From NCBI GenBank assembly GCA_023250585.1, contig JAHFAK010000003.1:4748-44853 (forward strand): DNA of 40,106 bases, in the 5' to 3' direction. The notes under the pieces were generated by a model that was not told the DNA's origin, did not search any database, and was given only the letters and a program-made list of their open reading frames with translations. Below are positions 9,621 to 18,571 of this stretch, one piece after another (the first letter of the stretch is position 1; each line of letters opens with the position of its first letter). A program made the translations under genes and the position numbers. The DNA comes from Deltaproteobacteria bacterium. Its GTDB lineage: Bacteria > Bdellovibrionota_F > JAHFAK01.

Positions 9621-10865
9621 ATGGACATAAAAGTACCCCATTTAGCAGAAAATATTACCGGTGGAATCGTAGCTGCAGTTTTAGTCAAAGAAGGTGATTC
9701 AGTAAAAAAAGACCAAACGGTTGTTGAATTGGATACCGAAAAGGCGGTAGCTGCAGTACCTACAAAAGAAGCTGGCATCGTCGAAAAAATTTTGGTAAAC
9801 GTGGGAGATAATGTTCGTGTTGGACAAACATTAATTAAAATAAAAACGACAAGCGCGGGTAAACAAAAAGATACAGCAGAAGTTTCAGAAGATAAAGAAA
9901 AACCTAAACCTCAAAGAAATAACCAACAAATAAGCGAGAGAGGTTCTTCATATAAATATCACTCGTCAACTGATTCTGTTCCGCCTACTGCTCCTCATGT
10001 GCGAAAAATTGCGCAAGATTTAGGTATTGACCTTACGATGATTCAAGGAAGTGAACGTGGCGGCAGAATTATTCTCAGCGATTTAAAACGTTATATTCAG
10101 CATATTCAAAATATTTCTGAAGGAAGAGACAATATCCCCAAGGTGGCTGATGCAGTCAGTATACCTGATTTTTCTGCATGGGGCTCTGTTAAAAAAGAAA
10201 AAGCAGGAACAGTTCGACAAAAAATTGCAGAAAAAATGACGCTTTCGTGGACAACAATTCCTCACGTAACACAATTCGATGAAGCAGATATTACCAATCT
10301 TTTAGCACTTCGAAAAAAAGAATTGTCTGGGTTTGAATTACAAGGCGTTCGTCCAACAGTAACAGGGTATCTTATTAAAATTCTCGTCCCACTTTTGAAA
10401 AAGCATCGGAAATTCAATGCAAGTTATAATGTAGCCGCTCAAGAAATACTATATAAAGAGTACCTCAATTTAGGAATAGCAGTGGATACTGAACAGGGTC
10501 TTATTGTTCCTGTTATTAAAAATATTGATACCATGGATCTTGTGAAGCTATCAAAAGAACTTGAGTCAATTGCTGATAAGGCACGTAAGAGAGCAGTATC
10601 GCTTGAAGATATTCAAGGAGCATCATTCACCATTTCAAATCAGGGAGGAATAGGGGGCATGCATTTTACTCCCATAATTAATCCTCCAGAAGTCGCAATT
10701 TTAGGAATAGGAAAAGCAAAAGAAATGCCCATAGTTTTTGAAGGTAAGATTGTTCCGAGAATGATTCTTCCTCTGTGTCTTTCATATGATCATCGTTTAA
10801 TCGATGGTGCTGATACCGCTCGCTTTATGAAAGATTTAGTGGAAGCACTTGAACATATTACGTAG
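9621..10865 (+). CDS. aceF: Dihydrolipoamide acyltransferase (E2), single lipoyl domain
   Basis: Lipoyl motif VVELDTEKAVAAVP; E3-binding APHVRKIAQDLGIDLTMIQGSERGGRI; catalytic LSYDHRLIDGADTARFMKDL. Confidence 0.95.
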   Translation: MDIKVPHLAENITGGIVAAVLVKEGDSVKKDQTVVELDTEKAVAAVPTKEAGIVEKILVNVGDNVRVGQTLIKIKTTSAGKQKDTAEVSEDKEKPKPQRNNQQISERGSSYKYHSSTDSVPPTAPHVRKIAQDLGIDLTMIQGSERGGRIILSDLKRYIQHIQNISEGRDNIPKVADAVSIPDFSAWGSVKKEKAGTVRQKIAEKMTLSWTTIPHVTQFDEADITNLLALRKKELSGFELQGVRPTVTGYLIKILVPLLKKHRKFNASYNVAAQEILYKEYLNLGIAVDTEQGLIVPVIKNIDTMDLVKLSKELESIADKARKRAVSLEDIQGASFTISNQGGIGGMHFTPIINPPEVAILGIGKAKEMPIVFEGKIVPRMILPLCLSYDHRLIDGADTARFMKDLVEALEHIT

Positions 10866-11016
10866 GAGAGGTTGGATAACAGCTCAGTAAATGGGAAAAA
10901 TGAAGATGGATCCCGTGGTCAAGCCACGGGATGACAAACGGGAAACACTCTCAAATTGTCATCCCGCGACTTGATCGCGGGATCCAGTTCCATAGAAAAA
11001 CTATCCCACCTCTCCT
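10864..11016. mobile_element. Degenerate module-A element M2 with arms pairing to the flank
   Basis: agctcagtaaatgggaaaaatgaagatggatcccgtggtc... matches M1/M4; right TIR is missing and replaced by tatcccacctctcct, near-complement of aggagaggttggata at 10864-10878. Confidence 0.75.
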
Positions 11017-11043
11017 AAAACATAATTTTATAAAGGATATATT

Positions 11044-12444
11044 ATGCAAAAGACGAAAACCGATATTGTTGTTGTTGGGGCTGGACCTGGCGGATATGCT
11101 GCAGCATTTTATGGTCGTGATAAAGGCAAAAAAATCACCTTGATTGATAAATCAGAACGGCTTGGAGGTGTATGCTTAAATCATGGGTGTATTCCATCAA
11201 AGGCTTTATTGCATGCAACCAAATTAATTAAAGAAGCGAAAGAATCAGGCTTTCGCGGCATTCATTTTGGTGAACCAAAAATTAATTTAGATGAAATGAG
11301 AACGTGGAAAAATGGAATCCTTCGAAAACTCGAGAGTGGAATTCGTCAGCTTGCAAAAAAAAGAGAAGTGGAAGTGATTAATGGCCGTGGTTACTTTGAA
11401 GACTCAAAAACAATACGTGTCGAAACGAACGCCGGCCAGCAATTTATTGAATTTGATAAAGCAATTATAGCAGTTGGTTCAAAGCCTACGCTTCCTAAGA
11501 CTTTTGATTTAGGAAATCCTCGTATCATGACGTCAACCGAGGCGCTTGAAATTGAGGAAATTCCCGAAAATATTTTGATTGTCGGTGGTGGATATATTGG
11601 AATGGAATTAGGAACCGTCTATTCGACATTAGGTTCACAGGTCGTTGTTGTTGAAGCTCTTAATTCAATTCTTATGGGAGCCGATGCTGATCTTGTTCGC
11701 TATGTAATGATGTACGCCAAAAAGAATTTTAAAGAAGTTCGTCTCAATACTGAAGTTGAAAAATTAGCAACGAGCGGTAAAAAAATTAAAGTTACTTTTA
11801 AAAAAAATGGCGAAACATTTGATGAAATCTTTGATCGTGTTCTTGTTTCAATAGGGCGAAAACCAAATGATGATGATTTAGGGCTCGAAAATACGCATGT
11901 TACTCTGGATGAAAGAAAATTTATTACCGTGAATGAAAAGCAACAAACTAGAGATCAAAATATTTATGCAATTGGTGATATTGTTGGCGGCATGATGCTT
12001 GCACACAAAGCTTCTCGCGAAGCGCGAATTGCGATTGAAGCTATTACCGGTGAAAATTCACCGCATACAAATATTATTCCCGCCGTTGTCTTTACTGATC
12101 CAGAAATCGCATGGGCTGGTCTTACCGAAGACGAAGCAAAACAAAAAAACATACAGATTTCTGTTGCTCGATTCCCCTGGGGTGCTTCAGGCCGTGCACT
12201 TACTTTTGATAGAACTGATGGCATGACTAAATTAATTATTGAGCCAGAAACAGAACGAATATTAGGAGTAGGCATTGCAGGTCATGGTGCTGGTGAACTT
12301 ATTGCAGAAGGAGTCGTTGCCATTGAAATGGGTGCGACGGCATATGATCTTGCACATTCAATTCATCCTCATCCAACATTATCAGAGACACTCATGGAAT
12401 GCGCCGAAGCCTTCTACGGCCATGCGACGCATGTGGCGAAGTAA
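11044..12444 (+). CDS. lpdA: Dihydrolipoyl dehydrogenase (E3)
   Basis: VVGAGPGGYAAAFYG, GGVCLNHGCIPSKALLH (redox CxxxxC), HPHPTLSETLMECAEAFYGHATHVAK. Confidence 0.96.
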   Translation: MQKTKTDIVVVGAGPGGYAAAFYGRDKGKKITLIDKSERLGGVCLNHGCIPSKALLHATKLIKEAKESGFRGIHFGEPKINLDEMRTWKNGILRKLESGIRQLAKKREVEVINGRGYFEDSKTIRVETNAGQQFIEFDKAIIAVGSKPTLPKTFDLGNPRIMTSTEALEIEEIPENILIVGGGYIGMELGTVYSTLGSQVVVVEALNSILMGADADLVRYVMMYAKKNFKEVRLNTEVEKLATSGKKIKVTFKKNGETFDEIFDRVLVSIGRKPNDDDLGLENTHVTLDERKFITVNEKQQTRDQNIYAIGDIVGGMMLAHKASREARIAIEAITGENSPHTNIIPAVVFTDPEIAWAGLTEDEAKQKNIQISVARFPWGASGRALTFDRTDGMTKLIIEPETERILGVGIAGHGAGELIAEGVVAIEMGATAYDLAHSIHPHPTLSETLMECAEAFYGHATHVAK

Positions 12445-12737
12445 TATTTGGAATTAGCATCTTTCATGCCTGAGACAAAAATTCCCCCATAGACGAAGTA
12501 ACAAAAGGTGATTTTGCATAACAGTTATTTATTTATGGGTTACTTTGTATCAAAAAATCATTTAAATTACCTAGACTTTATGTTAGAATAGAAGCAAAAT
12601 TACCTATACTTTGTGTTTTACTTCTGGTAAAATATATATAAGGTAATAAAATTATTGAAATAAAAGATGACTTATTTTTATGCAAATCGATCGCATCTGC
12701 AATTTTCCTTCTCGAGGGTTTTATAATTCGATAAATA

Positions 12738-12794
12738 AACCAAGATTTTCACAGGTTCTTTGGATAATTCTATCCAAAGAACCAACACTTGGTT
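12738..12794. terminator. Strong hairpin, probable terminator or structured boundary
   Basis: ggttctttggata-attc-tatccaaagaacc (13-bp perfect stem) nested in outer aaccaag...cttggtt. Confidence 0.5.
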
Positions 12795-12819
12795 GTTTTA
12801 CCCCGCTTGGCATAGCTTT

Positions 12820-13139
12820 TTAAAAGGTGACTATTTTGTCGCCTTCTTTGATAATTTCGTACATATCCTTTAACGTTGAAGTTGGACACGTTTCAGAACT
12901 TTCTTGATTACGACTTTTGATACATGTTCCACAGGCATAAATTTTTCCACCAGATTTCAAAAATATATTAGCCTGGATAATTGTGTTAAACTTTTCTGTG
13001 CTCATTTTCTGATATTCAACTCCTTTTCCCATAAAGAAAATAGTGACTCATCTTTCTGAACCAAACTAAAATTTGCATAGCGAAGAGTGTTCCAACATGT
13101 TTCGGCATCATTGCTAGAAATAATAATGCTAATCTTCAT
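12820..13139 (-). pseudogene. DsrE/DsrF-family protein, frameshifted
   Basis: N-terminal frame MKISIIISSNDAETCWNTLRYANFSLVQKDE and C-terminal frame VTIFFMGKGVEYQ...GKIYACGTCIKSRN...TLKDMYEIIKEGDKIVTF are adjacent but 1 nt out of phase near 13049. Confidence 0.75.
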
Positions 13140-13149
13140 TTGTTATCAC

Positions 13150-13611
13150 TTATCTTTCGTCTGATGATTTAACGATCTCGGTTACTTTTGCCATAAATTC
13201 AGGATAGATAGTCTTGCTCTCTTTAATGAAATTCTTTATGTTATCCCAGCGCATATCTAGATATTCATGAGCTAAGAAATTGCGGAGCTTAGCAAATCGT
13301 GAGAGTTGATTGCCAAAGTCTTCGCTAAAATTTGGGAGTAAGCCAATGTGCAAAAGAATTTCTCGATAGGTTTGAGGGATTGGCTGATCATGGATACGTA
13401 AGAGGAGTTTTGCAATATCAATCGAAGAGTTAATGATATTTTCAATCCACCGTTCAAGATTTCTACGGAGGTCACGATCAGTCATATACTCTTTCCAGGT
13501 TACTGGTGAAAAACGATCGTAGTCCTTGTATTCATCTTTCAAGAACAATAGATGCTTGGTTAGAATATTTTTATCGTCATCTCTAGGCAACTTTTCTCCT
13601 CCAAAATTCAA
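13150..13611 (-). CDS. hepT: HepT-like HEPN domain toxin (DUF86)
   Basis: RNFLAHEYLDM (RX4HXY) motif; overlaps the upstream MNT gene. Confidence 0.85.
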   Translation of the reverse strand: MNFGGEKLPRDDDKNILTKHLLFLKDEYKDYDRFSPVTWKEYMTDRDLRRNLERWIENIINSSIDIAKLLLRIHDQPIPQTYREILLHIGLLPNFSEDFGNQLSRFAKLRNFLAHEYLDMRWDNIKNFIKESKTIYPEFMAKVTEIVKSSDER

Positions 13612-13999
13612 GTACCTGTTCTCGGTAGTCAGTCGCTTCCATGGTTACACGAAGCATGTATTCGAGAAAGATTCTCTTATCTTTAATAATGATTGGCGTT
13701 CCATTGCGTACTATAGTATCGGCTGTAAATGCTGGGATTCGATTTAAAATTAAAAGATCAACATTGGTTCCTAAAAGTTTCTCAAGTAGAAGCCAGATAG
13801 TATCTTCATCAGGATAATGAAGATCTGCTTCCCATTCGATTCCTCTGCCTTGTGGCTTGAAATAAATTCCTATATCAATATCAGAACTCTCGTGGGTATT
13901 TTCATTATCAGCAGAACCAAATAAGATTGCAAAACTAATCTCTCGTTTATTGCGAAAGAAATTTTCGAGTTTCTGAATAATTTCATTTTTTGAAAGCAT
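13583..13999 (-). CDS. mntA: MntA-like nucleotidyltransferase antitoxin
   Basis: FGSADNENTHESSDIDIGIYF (GSX10DxD) motif, directly followed by HepT. Confidence 0.87.
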   Translation of the reverse strand: MLSKNEIIQKLENFFRNKREISFAILFGSADNENTHESSDIDIGIYFKPQGRGIEWEADLHYPDEDTIWLLLEKLLGTNVDLLILNRIPAFTADTIVRNGTPIIIKDKRIFLEYMLRVTMEATDYREQVLEFWRRKVA

Positions 14000-14103
14000 A
14001 TTAAGGAGTATACTTGAGATTATTGTAATGGTCCAGGATATTAAGTGAAATGAATATTTTTCTCTTAGGCATTGCGCACAAATAACATGTTATTATTATA
14101 TTC

Positions 14104-14295
14104 ATGAGAACAATTAAAGTATGTATAGCGGGTATTACAGGAAAAGTAGGATCAAGTCTTTTACGAGCAATTCAACAAGAAAAAGTTCTAGAAGTGACTG
14201 GGGCTGTTTCGCTGTCTCGAAAGAATGCGTTTTTACGAGACGTTAACGATAGCTATAGCCTCCGCAAAACACAATGTCCGGTTTTGAAGAAATAA
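14104..14295 (+). pseudogene. Truncated N-terminus of a DapB-like (dihydrodipicolinate reductase) gene
   Basis: IKVCIAGITGKVGSSLLRAIQQEKVLEVTGAVS resembles a DapB Rossmann start, then stops at 63 aa. Confidence 0.5.
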
Positions 14296-14490
14296 ACGCA
14301 AAGCTCCAATTTACGAAAAAGTATTAGCGAAGAGATATATATTTAAAAATAAAAATGGAGAGTTTCTTTCGCTTTTCTATTATATATATTGTTTCTATCC
14401 GCCTTCGCAGAGTAGCATGGCATATGCCATGGGGCTCCATATTGTTTTGCAGGAAAAATAGAGGAATATGTTGAATTTTTAATTTTACAA

Positions 14491-15300
14491 TTATCTTCTC
14501 GGAACAGGTAAAAGAAAAGAACTTTTCTGAGATTTGTCAATTCTTATGAGTGGGTCACTTTTATCTTTAGTTTGATTCTGAAAATATCTAAACGGAGCAG
14601 CAATTCCATTTTTCTGTAATAGAGCCACCCATTCTTCTTCCTCAAAGACTTCAAGATATTCTCTAGGAAGCTGTATCAACATCATACCATTATTATTTGA
14701 TAAGAGTTTATAAGCTCGTTTCATCATTATAAAAAAGATTTGTAGAAATCCTTGAACTCCTCCATAATAAGCAATACCAGCCATTGGCCGAAAAGTAATG
14801 AGGTCAACGGGCATTGCATTTTTCTTTCTCAATTCTTCTTCTAATATTTTCCACGTTTTCTTCTGAAATAAATCACCGGGGACAACTGACCAATGATCGT
14901 GTTGGTATAGATCCCAAGATTTATTCATTGTCTCATGATCATTGAGGTCTAAAAGTCTTGCTCCCGTTAAAGTATCTGCCAAGTTACTCTTCTCTTTTAA
15001 GAAGACAGCCGATCCAAACAAATCCAAAATATGGGTACTCTTACCTTGAGCTTTTCTCATCAGAAGCCATTCTTCAATGCTCCTTTCGTCGAGTAATGGT
15101 TGAAAATCAGAATTATAGCTCCTTGAATGATATCCATCAGCTGCCCAATGATCATTTTCTTGTTGGGTAAGAAAGGTAATTTGTTTAAGTCCCGTTCTTA
15201 TCTTTTTAAAGAGAGGTGAACATTCATGAGAGTTGGCAATTGATGTATAGTAAAATAAAAGAAGATAAATGTAGATCAAATAAATTGGTACTTTATTCAT
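14491..15300 (-). CDS. Exported hypothetical protein, weakly resembling a SAM-methyltransferase fold
   Basis: N-terminal hydrophobic signal (MNKVPIYLIYIYLLLFYYTSIANS); ILDLFGSAVFL...ARLLDLND...DLITFRPMAG spacing. Confidence 0.6.
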   Translation of the reverse strand: MNKVPIYLIYIYLLLFYYTSIANSHECSPLFKKIRTGLKQITFLTQQENDHWAADGYHSRSYNSDFQPLLDERSIEEWLLMRKAQGKSTHILDLFGSAVFLKEKSNLADTLTGARLLDLNDHETMNKSWDLYQHDHWSVVPGDLFQKKTWKILEEELRKKNAMPVDLITFRPMAGIAYYGGVQGFLQIFFIMMKRAYKLLSNNNGMMLIQLPREYLEVFEEEEWVALLQKNGIAAPFRYFQNQTKDKSDPLIRIDKSQKSSFLLPVPRR

Positions 15301-15408
15301 TAATCGGTGTATGTAATATAATTATTGCAAAATGTCAATATTTATTGAAAAAGAAGCTAAGCCACTAATCCAAAAGAAAATACCAAAACGGGCAGGACAC
15401 AATTATCC

Positions 15409-15448
15409 TTACACTACAATTTATTGATTTTTTAATTTTGTAGTGTAA
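15409..15448. promoter_or_regulatory. Inverted repeat TTACACTACAA...TTGTAGTGTAA upstream of the TA-like pair
   Basis: Perfect 11-nt arms 15409-15419 and 15438-15448; immediately upstream of the ORF at 15460. Confidence 0.7.
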
Positions 15449-15459
15449 TAATAGTATAT

Positions 15460-15756
15460 ATGCGAATTCTTAAAGGAATTTTAAAGGAAAGTAAGGAATA
15501 TTATCAGAAGATCGAACATGAGATACTTAAACGACTGAAATCTCTTCCAAAGGGAAGTATAAAAAGACGTACGATTAAAGGCCATATTTACTACTACGTG
15601 CAATTCAGAAAAGGTACTAAAATTATTCAGATATATTTAGGAAAAGTAAAACCAATGGAACTAGAACGAAAGATCGTAGAGCGAGAGAAATTAAAAAGGG
15701 AATTAAAAGAGACTCGCCAATCATTAAAGTTATTAAACAAGGTGAAAAATGCATGA
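15460..15756 (+). CDS. Small basic protein, DUF6788-like, putative antitoxin partner
   Basis: LPKGSIKRRTIKGHIYYYVQFRKGTKIIQIYLGK; 4-bp overlap with next gene. Confidence 0.65.
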   Translation: MRILKGILKESKEYYQKIEHEILKRLKSLPKGSIKRRTIKGHIYYYVQFRKGTKIIQIYLGKVKPMELERKIVEREKLKRELKETRQSLKLLNKVKNA

Positions 15757-16433
15757 TTTTGTTAGTAGAAAAGATAGTACGTATTATAGATAAAAATAAA
15801 TGGTGGGATGAAGGAATTGAGATCATAGGTAGCTGGTGTTTTTATTTTTATCAAGAGTGTTTGGGTTTAGAGAGTTACCCGTTGCGAACTCAAGATATAG
15901 ATTTTTTGGTGCCGAATAGGATTAAGAATACATCGAATATCGATTTAATTGAAGAAATCGAAAAACTTGGATTTAGACATTCATTCAATCGAGATGGCTC
16001 GATCTATTTATGGAATAGTGAATTGAAAATTGAATTCATTACACCAGATCGAGGAAGAGGAACTGATAAAGCAATCGCAATCAAAAATTCAACTATACGG
16101 GCTATTCCTCTACGTTTTGTAGACTTACTTTTAGAAAATCCGGTTAGAGTGAAATATAAGAAGATACATATATTGCTTCCAAGTCCTGAAAATTTCTTGT
16201 TTCATAAATTACTCATATCCGACAGAAGAAAAGAAGTAGAAAAAAGAGAAAAGGACTTTATTCAAGCAATCTATACATATTCAATAACCGATAATAAGAA
16301 ATTGTCTTCCGTATATGATAATTTACCAAAACCTTGGCAGAAGAAAATAGTAAAAGTTTTGAAGGAAGGAAAAGAAAGATTTGTTTTAGTTGAAAATGAA
16401 ATAGAGGAAATATTAAATACACTACAAAAATGA
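15753..16433 (+). CDS. Nucleotidyltransferase-like protein (putative TA partner)
   Basis: IIGSWCFYFYQECLG...RTQDIDFLVP resembles the G-S...DxD NTase core. Confidence 0.7.
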   Translation: MILLVEKIVRIIDKNKWWDEGIEIIGSWCFYFYQECLGLESYPLRTQDIDFLVPNRIKNTSNIDLIEEIEKLGFRHSFNRDGSIYLWNSELKIEFITPDRGRGTDKAIAIKNSTIRAIPLRFVDLLLENPVRVKYKKIHILLPSPENFLFHKLLISDRRKEVEKREKDFIQAIYTYSITDNKKLSSVYDNLPKPWQKKIVKVLKEGKERFVLVENEIEEILNTLQK

Positions 16434-16456
16434 TACAATCGATTATTGTAGTGTAT
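16417..16456. terminator. Inverted repeat ATACACTACAA...TTGTAGTGTAT downstream of the TA-like pair
   Basis: Arms 16417-16427 and 16446-16456; same arm sequence as the upstream repeat at 15409-15448. Confidence 0.6.
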
Positions 16457-16486
16457 AGTGAGGTTGATTTAATAAGATCACAATAC

Positions 16487-16540
16487 CTCATGGAATGCGC
16501 GGAAATCTTTTACGGCCATGCGACGCATGTGGCGCGATAA
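16487..16540 (+). pseudogene. Orphan copy of the lpd 3' end (LMECAEIFYGHATHVAR*)
   Basis: 47/54 nt identical to 12391-12444, with a 24-nt identical block tacggccatgcgacgcatgtggcg. Confidence 0.9.
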
Positions 16541-16627
16541 GCTTCTGATGTGAGACTTTGGTGCCGCACTCTTTAGTGGCGTAGTAGCTCATGTATTGAA
16601 TTCTCATAGGCTTTTAATTGAATATTT

Positions 16628-16643
16628 TGGCATGAAAATTGCA
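16628..16643 (+). promoter_or_regulatory. Sigma-54 -24/-12 promoter TGGCATGAAAATTGCA
   Basis: Matches TGGCAC-N5-TTGCW with GG and GC at proper spacing; upstream of the 16681 gene. Confidence 0.75.
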
Positions 16644-16680
16644 ATTATACCTTTTTATAATGAACATTCCTCATCAAAGA

Positions 16681-17997
16681 ATGACATATAAACATGGCCG
16701 AAGTCTTTTGCTAACAAAAGCTTTGCTTATTTTTCTTCTTCTTTCGCAGCAAGAACTTGTATACGCATATACCCCTAAATATAATACGACTATTCATATA
16801 TTTTTGAAAATGGAAGAAGAGGCTGGATTTGATGTTACAACTCCTGATGAAGAAGGTAGAACTGTGTATGAGCTTGTCGATCAAATCATTGATAGAGCAA
16901 TTAAAACAATAGGGATACAAGAACCTAAAAAGATATACACTGAATATGAGAAAGTGGGAATATTAACAAAGATTCATTCTATTCTAAAAGATGATTTTAA
17001 GGTAATATATGACAACTCAATTGTTCCTGATACGAGAGAATTATTGAGTAAAGGATTAAGCATAAAAAAGTTAGTGTGTGTAGATTATTCTTTTATATAT
17101 AAAGGAATAGGTGAAATAATCAAAATTCCCTTGTATGTAGTCTCAGCTCCCGAGCATGCTTTTATTAGGTGGGATAGCGATGGCAAACATGACGCTTTGA
17201 ATACAGCGAGTAGTATCAAAGGGGATATTAATTGGGAAACCACCGCAGGAAAAATATATTCGGATGACTTTTACATAAAACTACTCAATATACCACCAGA
17301 ATCTATTAACAACAAAGTATATTTATATTCCTTAAACGAAAAACAAACACTATCATTACAATATTTGAATTTGGGTATTGTTTATAATGATCTTGGGAGA
17401 AGAGAAGAAGCAATCACCGTATATACAAAGGCAATTGAGTTAAATCCAAAGTATGCAGGTGCATATAATAATTTGGGTAATGTTTATGATGATCTTGGGA
17501 AAAAGGAAGAAGCAGTTGGAGCGTATAAAAAGGTAATTGAATTAAATCCAAAGGATGCAAGTGCATATAGTAATTTGGGTAATCTTTATGATGATCTTGG
17601 GAAAAAGGAAGAAGCAGTTGGAGCGTATAAAAAGGCAATTGAATTAAATCCAAAGGATGCAGATGCATATTATAATTTGGGTACTGTTTATCAAGCTCTT
17701 TGGAGAACAGAAGAAGCAATAGGAGCATATAAAAAGACAATTGAGTTAAATCCAAAGCATGTAAATGCATATAATAATTTGGGTACTGTTTATCAAGCTC
17801 TTTGGAGAACAGAAGAAGCAGTTGGAGCGTATAAAAAGGCAATTGAGTTAAATCCAAAGCATGCAAATGCATATTATAATTTGGGTAATGTTTATCAAGC
17901 TCTTGGGAGAACAGAAGAAGCCAATAAGAATTTTCGAAAAGCTGAAAAATTAAAAAAACCACCATTTGTACAAGCACTCTTGTGTAGAATTTTTTAA
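16681..17997 (+). CDS. Exported transglutaminase-like/TPR protein
   Basis: Signal-like N-terminus; CVDYSFIYKGIGEIIKIPLYVVSAPEHAFIRW...INWETT; six or so C-terminal TPRs. The ORF-track TTG start (16639) lies inside the promoter. Confidence 0.8.
   Translation: MTYKHGRSLLLTKALLIFLLLSQQELVYAYTPKYNTTIHIFLKMEEEAGFDVTTPDEEGRTVYELVDQIIDRAIKTIGIQEPKKIYTEYEKVGILTKIHSILKDDFKVIYDNSIVPDTRELLSKGLSIKKLVCVDYSFIYKGIGEIIKIPLYVVSAPEHAFIRWDSDGKHDALNTASSIKGDINWETTAGKIYSDDFYIKLLNIPPESINNKVYLYSLNEKQTLSLQYLNLGIVYNDLGRREEAITVYTKAIELNPKYAGAYNNLGNVYDDLGKKEEAVGAYKKVIELNPKDASAYSNLGNLYDDLGKKEEAVGAYKKAIELNPKDADAYYNLGTVYQALWRTEEAIGAYKKTIELNPKHVNAYNNLGTVYQALWRTEEAVGAYKKAIELNPKHANAYYNLGNVYQALGRTEEANKNFRKAEKLKKPPFVQALLCRIF
17430..17935 (+). 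repeat. Near-identical ~102-bp tandem units encoding TPRs
   Basis: Recurrent (gga)agaagcagttggagcgtataaaaaggcaattga(a/g)ttaaatccaaag.atgca..tgcatat..taatttgggta. Confidence 0.85.
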
Positions 17998-18403
17998 AGA
18001 AGAAATAGACACGTATTATTATGTGGCTGTTGTGTACCATGAGATAGGCCATTTCGTATTTAAGAATGTTTTATCGAGAGGATTAAGAATACAATGGGCT
18101 GAAGTGAGGGACGAAGAAGTATTCCCAATTATACTCGATGATATGTATGGTAAACAGTTTCTGTGGGAAGAAGAATTTTGTATCTTTTTTTCATTTTATT
18201 ATCTTGAGAAATATATGAGGAGAAGTAATATGAAAGAGAAAGCAGAAAAAATCAAAAAAAAGCTTGCACATCTTCCAAAACGACAGAGCATTCTTAATGA
18301 TCTAGAGAAAAATGTAATGCATAAAACTAAAGATGAAAACAAGAGATCAAAGGAATGTTCCGAAAAGGTATTAAAAAGAGCTTGGAGATTTTTTACTGGA
18401 TAG
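17966..18403 (+). pseudogene. 5'-truncated HExxH metallopeptidase-like fragment
   Basis: YYVAVVYHEIGHFVFKNVLSRG...WEEEFC; its first codons overlap the 3' end of the TPR gene in another frame. Confidence 0.5.
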
Positions 18404-18412
18404 TACCAGCTT

Positions 18413-18443
18413 TCCGAAACCCTGATGGAATGCGCGGAAAGCC
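18413..18443 (+). pseudogene. Second orphan lpd 3'-end fragment (SETLMECAE)
   Basis: tccgaaaccctgatggaatgcgcggaa encodes SETLMECAE identically to lpd 12382-12408, with only synonymous changes. Confidence 0.8.
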
Positions 18444-18571
18444 TATTTTTTTATTTTGATCAAATGCTTGGAGATTAATGAGAATATCCATAGCCAAATT
18501 TGACTAATAAGTATAACATATGAATTACCTTATTGTTTTGCAGGAAAAATAGATGGGATATAGATAAATAG

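Noticed and set aside
12555-12625. Direct repeat aaattaccta(g/t)actttatgtt near 12556 and 12597
   Set aside because: Short and AT-rich; could be an operator but there is no adjacent gene or further copy to support it.
17414-18052. 212-aa minus-strand ORF with repeated HLHALDLTQLPFYTLQLLL
   Set aside because: Antisense shadow of the 102-bp TPR repeats; repetition comes from the coding strand.
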